The notes beneath the pieces were generated by a model. That model was not told the origin of the DNA, did not search any database, and saw only the letters and a list, made by a program, of their open reading frames with translations. Made by a program: the position numbers and the translations under genes. Of a stretch of DNA of 64,000 bases, positions 1 to 10,750 are shown one piece after another. The number at the start of each line of letters is the position of its first letter. The stretch's first letter is position 1. Origin of the DNA: Sistotremastrum niveocremeum HHB9708 (taxonomy: Eukaryota; Basidiomycota; Agaricomycetes; Sistotremastrales; Sistotremastraceae); NCBI GenBank assembly GCA_001630475.1, contig KV419421.1, positions 339,519 through 403,518 of the forward strand, in the 5' to 3' direction.

Positions 1-1641
1 CTGAAGCGTGATTCGTGAAATGACCGGCTGCCCCTGTCGACAGGGAGCCAAAGGTGAAGTTCCGTAGCTGATCTGATAGTTGGATCACGGGAACACCAAA
101 AGAGGGACGAGAAAAGATGTAATCACGTATGTGCACAGTGTTCCAGACAAGATTCCACAGTGAGCCAACTAAGAGTCAATTGTGCGAAATTCTCGCTACT
201 AGTACTCTTTCCCAATTTGAAGCCTCCTCCAAAATCAAGGAATCCTGCAAGATATGTTGGTGTACAGTAGAGCTCTCTCCGATCGTTTAGCACCAGGACA
301 TAGAAGATGGATAACAAAGTCAAGGAGAAATGGCGGCAGTGGAAGATGATCGAAACTGAGTCGATCGACGCGACAATCACAAGCTCAATCACGGAATGCT
401 TGTGCCTGGCGCCCTTCGGAATTATAGCAGTCCGAGCGCTCTTGCCTCGAGCCATAATTCAGACAAAGGTCAGCCTACAAGTTTGATCGGGCTTGACTCT
501 GCACGTTGTTCGGAACTCCCACTAGCAAGCTCTACGGTTCTTTGCCCGAGGGTCTTTTTGAGACGCTGCCTTCAGTATTCTCAATGCGAAGGCACCTCTC
601 ATGAATGCATGAAAATCGTCGCCGAATTCATTCGTGAAGATTTCGAGCTTTCGCGGTGCAGCGCTTTGTCAACGCTTACGACGGACAAGAAAGCCAGCAC
701 TTGAGCCTGTCTGGGCGTGGGTCTAATCATACACGTTTGCATTGGCGTGTCGAGACACTTTGAGGCTGTCGATGGTGAATCATATAGAACGCCAGCCAAA
801 ATCCAGCAAGGGACTTGCACTCGCGCCGTCAACTGGGGACATGATCAACTCCTCGAATTCGAGTCTCTCACCCACCGAAAGTCTTCCCTCTCAAACACCC
901 CGCGCTTTATTGAGAAAAATTTGCGTCAATCAATGCAGGCATCCGGTGCGGACAACTGTCACGTAACAGAGTTCATTTCTGCATTTGATGACCTCAAAGC
1001 ATTGAAGCTTCGCACTAGGCCTCGCCGAGCAGGATAGTCTGATCGCTGCTCGTGAATCATAGATCTAACCTTCTGCCGATATCTTCGATCGTACCATTGT
1101 TCTCATGGATGCCGCCTACCTTTGAGTTTATTTGGTGGTGTACAACATGAACGGGTCGACATTATCTACCGACATGAGCGCATAAGATCTGTTTCAAGCT
1201 CTTGTCCACAGGAGCGCCTCTCAAAGTCTCCGAGAAGGGACCCACCGCCCCTGTGATTTACGCCGGTGGACCAAGCAGAGGCTCATACAATACCCTCATC
1301 CCCACCCCTTTCGCCACTATACCTCCTTGATCGCCGCCGCGGGCTTCTTTCTCCCTTTGTTTTGCCAATGCGCTCATATGGCCCGTACTCCTGGATCTCG
1401 AAGGCCCGGCCCGTAGATTGGCAGGCCTTGACCAGGGTTGCAAGATCGCTCTACACTATCTCGGACAAGCATTGTGGCGCCTTCAAACGTACAGATGTGT
1501 TCTTTAACGCATATATTCCAGCACATACTAGTATATATTATAGTTCTGAACCTTGAAACCCGAAACCAAAGCCCCTATGAAAATGCAACGCCGTGCAAAA
1601 TTTTACGCCTTGACTTCACCGGAGGAGATCTATAAATATGA
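1..1641. other. gene-poor left end
   Basis: Only short, overlapping open frames of up to about 110 codons occur here on both strands, and none gave a recognisable motif or a splice-linked series of conserved exons. The stretch lies beyond the 3' end of the phosphatase gene that follows. I see no repeat, RNA gene or element border in it. Confidence 0.5.
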
Positions 1642-3393
1642 TCAGCATTGCACCAGTCGACAAGATGTTATACGTACGCTACCGCCCTTTCTCCGTCTGG
1701 GGAAGAGGGTAAGGAGTCCGCCGAACGCGAGGACGGCCAAGATGACGGCCATCAGAGCCAAAGTCACACCGGCTCCAATGAAGCCAGCTCCAACAGCACT
1801 GACATGCGAACCAGAATGAGCAGCCGAGGTGGGGAGTGCGCTCTGTGCGGCGAAAGCAGCGCATCCACGGTTGACAGAGTTGTTGCATATGCCACACCAT
1901 TCCTGGGTATTGTTGATCCCCGCAGGCTGGGAAAGGGACACCATGTTGAGAACTTGTGATGATCGTGTGAGAATTAGAAGGAAAGACGTACTGTGAGGGT
2001 GTTTATGAATTGGGAAAGGGGGATATCTCCGTTAGAGCCGAAGAGGTTGAAAGTCGTGTATTCTGCGTCGTCGGTACCGTTCTTGAAGCGGAAGCGGAGG
2101 AGAGGTTCAGAGGATGCGTTGGAAGTTCTGACTTCGAACACGACGGATGCAGCGTAGTTGACAACTCCGGCGAGTTCGGGGTTGGATTGAGCGACACCAG
2201 TCATGTTGAAGAGGGACAAGAAAGGCTTGTAAGAAATGGCATTGTAGGCCAGCTTCAAAGGGTCCGAGGAGTTTGAGATGCGGTTGAGAGCCGAAAACAT
2301 CGTAGGGAGAATAGCCTGGCCGACAACTATGACGAAACCGAATAAGACCTCCGTGCGGACCCAAAGCGGCGAAAGGTGGGAAACTCCACTCACCATTTCC
2401 GATTCCGTTCAATTGAGGGGAAGTAAAGATTCCGTACTCATGGTAGTTGGCAAGAGCACGAGCCTGGGCGAGGAAGGTAGGGGGGAGACGGTCGAAGAAC
2501 GTCTTGTTGTGGATCGATTGGACATTCATGTAATCGAAGACCTAGGAGCATGTGTTACAAGGGTTCACATCATAGAAGCAGCGGAGAGATACTCACGTTG
2601 AACTGTCAACATGAAACAATAGAATGGTATTCTGAGTACAGGGGGTGATAACTGAGCAGGCGACGCACCATATTCTGGAGAGTAACGGGACGTCCATCCA
2701 GGAAAGGAGGCAAGAGAGAGAGGAAAGCGGCACTCTCGTTGGCAACTTGGAGGAAACCTGAGGAGTTGTAGAATGCAGTGTTGGAGTTTGCCCAGGTCTG
2801 AAACGAGCGCGTTAAAATGACACCACGACTTCTCAACAGTAACGAACGTTGCATTGTGTGTTGCCTTCCAGAGAAATGTCCTCATCAGCGTTGATAGTCT
2901 GGACTGGAAAGTTCGGCGTCAGAACAGGGATCTTGGTTACAGAATGCAAGCTTACGAGGGACGTATTGGTAGCCGTTGAAGGGTCCAACGACGGTGGTTC
3001 CGTTGGCCAAAGTAGTGTTCCAGGCAGTCGTAGGAGGCCACAATCCAGCCAGAAGGGACAATGCGGAGTCGACGATCACACCTCCCTCATCGCTGCCATC
3101 AGCCCTAACGAGGACCTGAGAGTCCGTAAAGATGGTTGGATTGACTCCAGCGATCCAATCGGGGGAAGAAGCGTTCAGGTACATCGAACGGAGGAGGGCA
3201 CCAAGCTGCTGCTCTTGGACCTGTAACAGAAGATGTCAAGATCACGTTCCATAATGATGAACATGATACATACATTGCCGAGAGGAGTGATGCTGGTCGC
3301 AGACGCAGTGTAGGTGGTAGGGTCTTGGTAGAAACCTTGACGATCACCGTGACGAGCGAGCACGAGAACACCTTGAACAGTCGAGTCGGACAT
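1642..3393 (-). CDS. histidine acid phosphatase-like membrane protein
   Basis: Member of the histidine phosphatase (branch 2, acid phosphatase/phytase) superfamily, which removes phosphate from monoesters through a phospho-histidine. The N-terminus carries LVLARHGDRQGF, the RHGxR catalytic motif, about 10 residues after the chosen ATG. Further exons follow at about 3184, 2880, 2529 and 2396, separated by short introns. A cysteine-containing stretch (EWCGICNN) near the end precedes a strong transmembrane helix and a basic RRRK anchor, so the enzyme body should face the lumen or outside. No ATG-started signal peptide is in frame upstream: a hydrophobic run just 5' (LSFALAASS) has no ATG, so the true first exon may be missing. 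I could not confirm the second catalytic motif (HD/HE). The overall layout matches fungal TM-anchored acid phosphatases. Confidence 0.8.
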
Positions 3394-4828
3394 GATGTGA
3401 ATAGAGGAGGCAGCGAGGGCGAAAGATAACACAAGCGAGCGATGGCATATTTAAGGCATTTTGGGGTTCCAATGGTAAACATAAGTCCGCGCAAAATCGC
3501 AGGGATTTTCACATAGGCACATGGACGGTGAATTCGATGGAAGTCAGGTACTCCATCGTGGATTGAGCGCCGCATTGGCTTCGAGCAATACATAGAGTCA
3601 TATAGCCCTGACTGTGCGTGTCTAGAAAAGATCGCTGAAAGGAGACATAACCCTGGCAGCAATTCAAGTGTCCGGAAATCGAGGTCACCGAACGCGAAGT
3701 CAAGGCACGGTTCGGCGTAGCGTGGCATTGCGCCATGCAATTACCTGAGTAAGGTGGGTATCTTTATATCTCATTCAGCGAAAGCAGCACACCTCTTCCA
3801 GTAACTTTTCCAGCCCGTCGTTGGGATGGCAGGGACCTCGGAAAAATTTTATCAGGGGAGTCGATAGATCATGGGTGGGAAAGTGCGATCATCTGGCCAG
3901 CTTATCTCTATCTGAGTATCTCGATCGTTTCGCTATCTTGCTCCACGAAGCACGTTTCCGCTCGACGTCGCAACATTAACCAATTTAAGGCCAATAGATG
4001 CCGCACTTTATGGTTAGACGGAGAGTACAAATTAGAGTATATACCAAATGTGTAGAAGTAGAAACTAGGGTCCATGTAGAAGTATGCTCCGAAATGCCAA
4101 CTGTCGGCCCCCATAGCACCGAGGGGTCCCATAATCAGGCAGATACCCAAGCCTAAAGCATTATAATCTCGCATGTTATATTATCGATGTAATTATGTCT
4201 GACATAGGGCTCCGCCCTCACTGGACAATAAACTGGACCAAAAAAAAAAAAAAAAATGCCAACTGTGTAGAAGTAGAAACCTGCATCCGCTAACCCCGCT
4301 ATTGTCGGATTATCGCGGGTTTCCTCCCGAGATCATCACGCGGTCACGGTTTGTGACCGCCCTCGTCTTCGCCGTCATCCTCGCCCTCCATCCTTGCCAT
4401 TCCCGCCGCCCGCCACATCAGCAAGCATCGAGAGTTCATATCTGCCTCCCCTCGAGGGTTCTTCGCGTCTCCCGGAGTTTTTGTGAGCGTAAACGGTCCG
4501 AAATGGAGTTAAATATGTTGCATTCAACATTGTGAGTCGGATTTCGTCGTGCCACACTATCTAAACTGACATAAACTTCTACCAACGCCGCCTGCCGCGT
4601 CGAGGAGCGTGAATGACGCGGTCCAAGAGCTTCAACTGCGATGTGAGTGCTCTCTTCCTTCATGCCACCTCCATACCAAGCGACCAACACCTTCAACCAC
4701 AGTAGTGTCACGTCCATTCAAACGACCAGACACTGCGTCAGCGCCGTGCCACCCGTGTAGGAGGGTACTTTGTCTTATATAGTCAGATCATATGTATATA
4801 GAATGTAGAATTACTTTGAATACAATCC
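3394..4828. other. intergenic, with retroposition-like scar
   Basis: No gene is supported here. A hydrophobic frame on the minus strand (3908-4174, aromatic-rich, FYFYTFG) looks like a remnant of a membrane protein or a chance frame. The stretch holds a perfect 13-base direct repeat around a poly(A)-ended segment (see the repeat entry at 4092-4266). The rest shows no structure I can name. Confidence 0.45.
4092..4266 (+). repeat. poly(A)-ended insert flanked by 13-base direct repeat
   Basis: AAATGCCAACTGT occurs at 4092-4104 and again at 4254-4266. Between them is a 135-base segment that ends in 17 A residues (4240-4256). A 3' poly(A) abutting a short direct repeat is the hallmark of LINE-driven retroposition (SINE or processed RNA copy). 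A second repeat, TGTGTAGAAGTAGAAAC, occurs at 4049-4065 and 4264-4280, so part of the 5' flank is copied beyond the 3' junction and template switching is also possible. The insert has no recognisable coding content. Confidence 0.5.
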
Positions 4829-5466
4829 ATGAGACACCAACTACCTGTGCCGCCGACGAAATCTCCTGCCCGAACGCCGTCTACGCCGATTGTCAGACAG
4901 GACGATGAGAGTAAATGGCGCAAGTCGAGGATTAAGCCAACTAAGACAGTGAGTCTAACAAATAATTGGGGGATCATTATCTGTACGCAGCTTAACTTAT
5001 CCTCTCAGATTAACAGAACGAAAGCTATGGCGTTGTATAGGCTCAACGTAGAAGAATTGCCAAACTCCTATGACATCGACTAGTATGTCTCTTCCATACC
5101 CCTAATCCCGGGTAGCTTATCTGAAACAAACCTTCACAGTAAACCTGTCTCTTTCGCCCGAGTCACCGAGGCTAAGACATACCTATATTTGGAAGTCGAC
5201 GTAGAGAGAGCTGCGTGGAAGAAAAACGGTGGGCCAGAGGCCTTTGAGACATAGTGAGACATTTCATGAACAAGTCTTTTATAAGTCACTGACGGCACGC
5301 AAGCATGAATAACTTACGCACAAGGCATGAGGAAACAAGGAAGACGAAATTTCAACAGCCCTTATCTTATAGACCCAAGCGTGCAAAAGCTGCCGGTGCT
5401 ACAAAGCGTGCTTCAGCATCCAGTAAACCCGCCACGTTCATTCAGAGGCTTGAAGCGATCAGATAA
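4829..5466 (+). CDS. XPA_C-like protein, short paralogue 1 of 3
   Basis: Small basic protein, first of three tandem paralogues. Exon 1 ends RQDDESKWRKSRIKPTKT. A phase-0 intron leads to INRTKAMALYRLNVEELP, and a third exon reads YLEVDVERAAWKKNGGPEAF. These match the XPA/Rad14 C-terminal pattern (TEAK..Y.L...DL, then LY....V.R..W...EALE). The last intron, GT-AG of about 50 bases, gives a tail rich in Lys and Arg (RPKRAKAAGATKRAS) that stops at 5464-5466. The XPA zinc finger is absent. Unlike the two following copies it lacks the roughly 250-residue C-terminal region, so it is either a minimal form or a shortened duplicate. A nuclear, nucleic-acid-binding role is inferred from the domain likeness and basic charge only. 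Confidence 0.65.
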
Positions 5467-5814
5467 ATATGCTCGATGCATATAGTAGAGTATCCATTGT
5501 CACACTTATGATATCTACACAAGGTTATCGGACTACTACCGTTTGGTTCAATCCTGGTCTCTGACTTACTAATGACTTCGTATATGTAATCAATTTAGCA
5601 TCTTCATCTTATTTGTAAACCTAATTCTATACATAGCACATAATCTGTACGATGTACACCTTGTCGGTATAGTATATACTAGACAGTCGAATGTGTATGA
5701 GAATATCGTTTGAGCAGTCAACGCCTTATGTAGGCATGAGCCCTGCCGGTTTGATTGCCGGAGGCTCGAGGCGCTTGACGTCCGAGCGCCCGCCGAAGCC
5801 TTGTCCTGACACTC
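5467..5814 (+). other. spacer between paralogues 1 and 2
   Basis: AT-rich 3' flank of paralogue 1 followed by the 5' flank of paralogue 2. The last bases before the next ATG (GAAGCCTTGTC, then ACACTCATGGCC) recur before the third paralogue at about 7909-7950, so the duplication unit includes some promoter-proximal DNA. Confidence 0.5.
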
Positions 5815-7189
5815 ATGGCCTCTGCCACTCCATCCAAGTCCAGAGCCAGCACTTCCTCTTCCTCCTCAAGTCCAAAGAAAAGATCCCCCGCGAAGTCGTC
5901 CAGCAAATCTCCCAAAATAGTCAGGCAAGAAGATGAGAGTCAATGGCGAAGGTCTCGGGTTCCGCAAGATAGGGTGGTGAGACACTAGTACATCCCGTTT
6001 CATTTCATCCTTTTGACTCAGCCATGCCTAGATCAACCGAACTGATGCTACCAAACGTTACAAACTGACGGTGCAGCAATTACCGGATGTCCTTGAGAGC
6101 TCCTAGTTTGTTATCTTATCTCATAACTTGCATCAAGGATTTGACCCTAGCTCTTCAAAGCGTATCTATTCCTGGACGTACGGTCCTTCGACATCTTTAC
6201 AAGGAGATCGATGTCGAGCGGTTTGCGTGGAGGAAGTGTGGTGGACCGGAAGCTTTCGAAACGAAGTGAGACATCTGCGTGCTTCTCCTTCACGCGTTTG
6301 TTAACTCCTTTCTAGGCTTGATCGACTATATGCCACTCATCTCAAAAACGGTGTCAATGAATTCCTTGCACCCCTCCAATACATGCCGAAATACTCAGCT
6401 GCGTAAGTCGACGAATTTGCAACTCCGCCCACTGGCACTCATTTTTCACTATCGTGACAAAAATCAAATGAACAGAACCCAAGCCCAAACGCTTGCCAAT
6501 CTGCAGGCTCGGTTTCCGGAGTGGCTCTGGAAGGCTTGCAATGATGACTTGGATTGGTGGGAAGCCCGTGTCGATGAGGTATACGAGTTTAGGTCAAAGC
6601 GGATGGCTGCTCTTCGTCTCGCACACAAAATCCTCGTAGTGCAGGAGCAATACCCTGCTCGTGCAGAACCTCTCCCCCCATCGCCTTCGGTCTCGGGTCT
6701 CCGTGATATATTATCTCGGGCCCCCAGTGCAGCCGGACTGTCGGAGGAGGAAAAGGGGGCACGTTTTTCGAAAGAAAGAGGTTTTAACTCTATCGAAGAA
6801 GACTGGACCGAGTATTATTGGCATAAGGACTATCTGACTGAGGTGTTTGAAGCCTTGACAGCAGTCATCCGCGAGCACGGAATAGAAGGATGGAAAGGAG
6901 TTCGATGGGAGGTTTACGACAAGGTCAGAAAATGCCCCTTCTTTGTGCCAGTTAATGGAAGCTTGACCGTAATTTCCAGGTCCGAGAATGCGAGCTCGCC
7001 AAAATCCACTATGATCCTTTTGCGTATGACGGGCCAGACTGGGAAGACGAAGCGCGAGCATGGCTCAAAGGACGCATGGAATCATCGCCGGGTGCATACC
7101 TGCCCAGGCGCAGACAGCACGAAAAGGTGGAGGCTGGGAGGATATACAACGATCTGCTTCCTCCCCACCCGATTAATTCCTACTGCTGA
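5815..7189 (+). CDS. XPA_C-like protein, paralogue 2 of 3
   Basis: Second copy of the tandem family. The N-terminus is a Ser/Lys-rich tail (SSSSSSPKKRSPAKSSSKSP) ending RQEDESQWRRSR, then INRTDATKRYKLTVQQLPD. The XPA-like helix block is LRHLYKEIDVERFAWRK followed by GGPEAFET. The next exon (from about 6316) leads into a long exon at about 6478-6924 with FPEWLWKACNDDLDWWEARV, PLPPSPSVSGLRDILSRAPS and WTEYYWHKDYLTEVFEAL. After an intron at about 6925-6979 the tail reads RRRQHEKVEAGRIYNDLLPP and ends NSYC. The C-terminal half has no family I recognise but is strongly conserved with the third copy. At least five introns, all short. Start chosen because the third copy begins at the equivalent ATG. 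Confidence 0.7.
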
Positions 7190-7945
7190 GAGACTGGAAG
7201 ATGGACAAGGACGCTTTCCTCTCTCAATGCATTAATGATTGAACGAGCCAATCGCCAGGGTAGACTCATTCAGCGTTGTTACTCCTATCTTATCATATAT
7301 CATATGAACATCTTCTCTTCTAGAATTCTGTTCTTACATTACTGTTCCAAATGCTCTTGTATCTTACGTATATATCCAGATATCATATATTATTTGTGCT
7401 CTTTGGGATTTTCAAGTGAGCCTTAGCCCATCGAACAAGGTTACTATCCTTCTGTTACTTTCGTTACGCCTCTGGTTCACTTCGTTCATTAAATCACGTC
7501 GAGATCGACCCTGTTAACGAAAGAGCATGAGGTCGAGACCGATATCTCCGCTACCACCCTTGCCCCGCAAGACCGCAAGCTCTTATCAGATGTGCTCATG
7601 GCTCTCACAACGAAAGTCTGATTTGCATCTCACATCAGCCGCTTAAAGCCTGAACGTGTCGCCGCTCATCAGGTCTGTCATGGGCGAATAACTCAAACCG
7701 TTGAGCACCGTGGTGAGCACGGGCACAGTTTTTTCTCGACAGTGGACTGGATGATAATCAGGCTTTCGTGTTTCGTTCGTCTCTGGAGGTACTCTCTTAT
7801 GGAGTGTCCGCAGCTGGAAATCACGAGAATATTGACGATGTCAAAGGAGTCAGTGAGAGGCAACAGCTGACGCGACTTACGTAGCTGAGGCAGTGCTGAG
7901 GCGCCCCTTGAAGCCTTGTCTCAACCCTCTTCTACCCCAACACTC
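7190..7945 (+). other. spacer between paralogues 2 and 3, with coding-like relic
   Basis: The 3' flank of paralogue 2 is AT-rich. At about 7526-7680 one plus-strand frame looks protein-like (HEVETDISATTLAPQDRKLL, then a stop, then LKPERVAAHQ in the same frame). It has no start, no partner exons and no match I can name, and is probably a decayed gene piece. The last 60 bases resemble the 5' flank of paralogue 2. Confidence 0.35.
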
Positions 7946-9287
7946 ATGGCCCCGACCACCCCAACCAAAACAGTAGCCAGAAAAGCTTCGTCGTCAAGTC
8001 CGAAGAAGAAATCTCCAATCAAGTCTTCTCCGACTAAGACTGCTGCAATAGCGCGACAGGATGATGAGAGCAAATGGCGCAAATCCCGATTGAACCCAGA
8101 GCAGAAGGCAAATTCTTAGCTCACATTCGCTCATATCACAGCCACTAACCAGATGTCATGCACAGATTGGGAAAACCGACGCCAAAGACTGTTATCGAAT
8201 CACCGACAATGAGCTACCACAGTGCGTTGGGACACAAACGTACGAATATATTTCAAGCCTGGAACATTCAGAAAGTGACTGACATTGCGTTGACCTACGA
8301 CAGTGTCACTATACCTAATACTGGTGTAGTTCTGAAACATCTGTATAGAGAAATCGAGGTTGAGAGGGCTGCATGGCGGAAACACGGTGGACCAGAAGCC
8401 TTCGAAGCAATGTACGGAACTCAGCACAGCTTTCGTCTCCGTAAACTAATCTTTTAACAAGTCTTGACTCTAAACGAGCAAATTTCCTCGCCAAACCAAC
8501 AAAGAAAGGTTTCAAGGTACCTAATCAATACGGTGCGAGATACAATATGCCGTTCATTGGCCGAGCTTCCAACGATCCTCCTGCGCGACCTCCCGGTTTT
8601 CCGGACTGGGTTTGGAGAGCCTGTCATAAATATCTGGCACGGCGGGCAGATTTGCCATACCCCTACTCCATGTCTGAACCAACCGAATTGCGAGGGGATT
8701 TACTTCGTAGCGCAACTAATTTTGTACAACGAGAACGGTACCCAGTGCGCCCACCCCTACTCCCGGGGTCTCCTTCGGTCTCCAATCTTCGAGCTGTCTT
8801 GCTTCAAGCCCCGAGCTCGATAGGCCTGGCAGACGAGCAAATAGAACTTCAATTCACCGTTGTCCACGAGAGCGATTTAGGAGAGTTCTGGACAGAGTAT
8901 TATTGGAAGACAGACTATTTGACCCAACTGTTCGGCGCTTTGCTCGGAGTTCTGAACGAACATGGGGAAGCAGGATGGAAAGCTGTTAGATGGGAGGTCT
9001 ATGACAGAGTCAGTGATTCCTTCACCTCATAATGATGAGCATGAGCCCATCTGATCCCAATTTCCTAGTTCCGGGAATGTGGACTCGGTGGCATCCAATA
9101 CGACAAAGAACGTGGCGAAATCACTTGGTCTGACGATGCCTCTGCTTGGTTGAAACGGCACATTGACAGCTCAACATATGGCAGCTATGATTCGTACGTG
9201 GCTAGACGAAGACAGCATGAGACGGTCGAAAGTGGTCGCAGATATAACGATCTGCTTCCTCGCCACGACGTCCATTCCTACTGTTGA
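7946..9287 (+). CDS. XPA_C-like protein, paralogue 3 of 3
   Basis: Third tandem copy, full layout. Basic Ser/Lys tail (SSSSPKKKSPIKSSPTKT), then RQDDESKWRKSRLNPEQK. The first intron seems to begin with GC (AAG|gcaaat) and end in CACAG at the position where the other two copies have a phase-0 intron. The next exon gives IGKTDAKDCYRITDNELP, close to the XPA motif T[ED]AK..Y.L.D..L. It is followed by LKHLYREIEVERAAWRKHGG and PEAFEA. The C-terminal domain repeats copy 2: FPDWVWRACHKYLARRADLP, PLLPGSPSVSNLRAVLLQAP, WTEYYWKTDYLTQLFGAL, and a last exon RRRQHETVESGRRYNDLLPR ending HSYC. The junction near 8225-8270 is uncertain. The conserved ORF suggests a working gene. Confidence 0.7.
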
Positions 9288-9741
9288 GGGTCGTGGTTTA
9301 TTGGACAGTCTGGAGTGTTGAGTTCGACATGGGAAGTCGTCGTCCCGTTGGCAATCAAAGGAAAGAACCAAACAACGATTTCAGAATGGGTTTCATGAAC
9401 TACTATAGCATACTACCTATACTTTGTACCTCTATAATTCACAAACAATCGCGAACTTCGTGCACCGCATGCAAATGCTCTCGGGAATGTAGTCCGAGCT
9501 AGGAGCGTGGCGCGGACCCTATCCTAAATCAAGGCTTGATTCGTCTCGCTTCCTGTCCGCTTTGTTGGTCAAATCCCTCACATAGATCTGGCAATGTCGC
9601 TTAAGTTTTTGAGTCAGATGCGAGCCATACTCTAGTCGAGTCGGTGTCCGAGATAGTGCTGATCAGGTAAGAACGTCATAATCAGGTGCTGATAAAGACG
9701 CCTTCCGCTATCTACGATTGTCCCATATCCTCATTCGACTC
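9288..9741 (+). other. intergenic spacer
   Basis: Lies between the XPA-like array and the F-box-like gene. No coding exon, repeat or RNA motif is visible. It probably holds the promoter of the gene that starts at 9742. Confidence 0.4.
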
Positions 9742-10673
9742 ATGCAACCTTCACTAGGACGTACAAACTTACCACTAGAGATCGTCTGCGAGATAGTGGA
9801 GGAAATCGTCGCTGGAGATATCTCAGAACATGGTCCAAATTCCAAAGCACCTTGGAGAGATCTGGACGGCGTCTCACGGGCGTCCAAGACGCTACGTAGC
9901 GTTGCAATGAGATACTGGCTTCAGAACTTGGCAATTCAGGAGGATACAGACTGGAAATTCCTGGCGAGAAGGAGTGATCTCTGCCAATACGTGCGGTACG
10001 TGTAGAGTTTCGCATCTTAGCGGTGATAAGGAACAGATGTTTAATTTCTGCTGCAGGCAGATCCGAATCATGCGATACGACGCTTTCCTCAACCTCTTCC
10101 ATCTCTTCCCACTCCTTAAACGGACGCATCTGTGTTTTCTGACGTTCTCGGAGCACGTATGTTCGAGACTGGACTGGCTTCCACCGACACTGCAGGAGCT
10201 AGAGATAGCACTGCCCGATATCACCGATACTTTCATCCTCTCCACCATCTCGACGCGATTTCCACGCTTGAAATCGTTGCGGCTGGTTCATTCAAGAGCG
10301 TGGTGCAGTCCTCGAACGCCTGAAGGTGTATCTGTGAGTTACTCTGAGCATTACAGAGTCCTGGCGCTTACCAGTTGAATAGGACGACATCATCATGTCC
10401 GACCTAATTCATCTTTCGTCACTGCGACACCTGGGCCTGGGTATACAAACGCAGCGGTCTGCGGAGTCTGAGGAGGCCAGTTGCACATCCGCGGAGTGTA
10501 CCTTAGAGTTGGCAAAAGCCTTTCCCAATCTGGCCTCAGTAGAATGGACTCAGTGGTCATCGCGTGGAAGATCAAAACATAGCCGGAAATTTGCCCTGAG
10601 ACGGCATCTTGCAAGTAGCGACGGCAAGACCGTCTCTATCAAATCAGAGAAGTTGATAGTGCAGGGTGCCTAA
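9742..10673 (+). CDS. F-box-like / LRR-like protein
   Basis: Short agaric-type F-box family protein. The N-terminus has NLPLEIVCEIVEEI, then WRDLDGVSRASKTLRSVA, an F-box-like helix pair that would bind Skp1 in an SCF ubiquitin ligase. Exon 1 joins exon 2 through a GTACGT...CTGCAG intron (YVR|QIRIMRYDAFLN). The second intron starts GTGAGT at about 10333 and ends at about 10386, so that GVS joins DDIIMSDLIHLSSLRHLGLG. The repeated spacing of leucines (LPPTLQELEIALPDI, FPRLKSLRLVHS, LSSLRHLGLG) suggests leucine-rich repeats. The product is about 270 residues. A second possible ATG context lies slightly upstream. It ends only 77 bases from the convergent WD40 gene. The substrate cannot be read from sequence. 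Confidence 0.6.
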
Positions 10674-10750
10674 TGCTGCTTACTATTGTTCAGTTTAGAA
10701 ATGTATCATAGACTGTTAGACATACCCTCGGACATTAATATAGTTTATAG

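Noticed and set aside
123-455. Minus-strand frame of 110 codons with hydrophobic stretches
   Set aside because: No start context, splice partners or recognisable family; likely chance.
4240-4256. Run of 17 A taken alone as a terminator or low-complexity repeat
   Set aside because: The flanking direct repeat explains it better as the tail of a retroposed copy.
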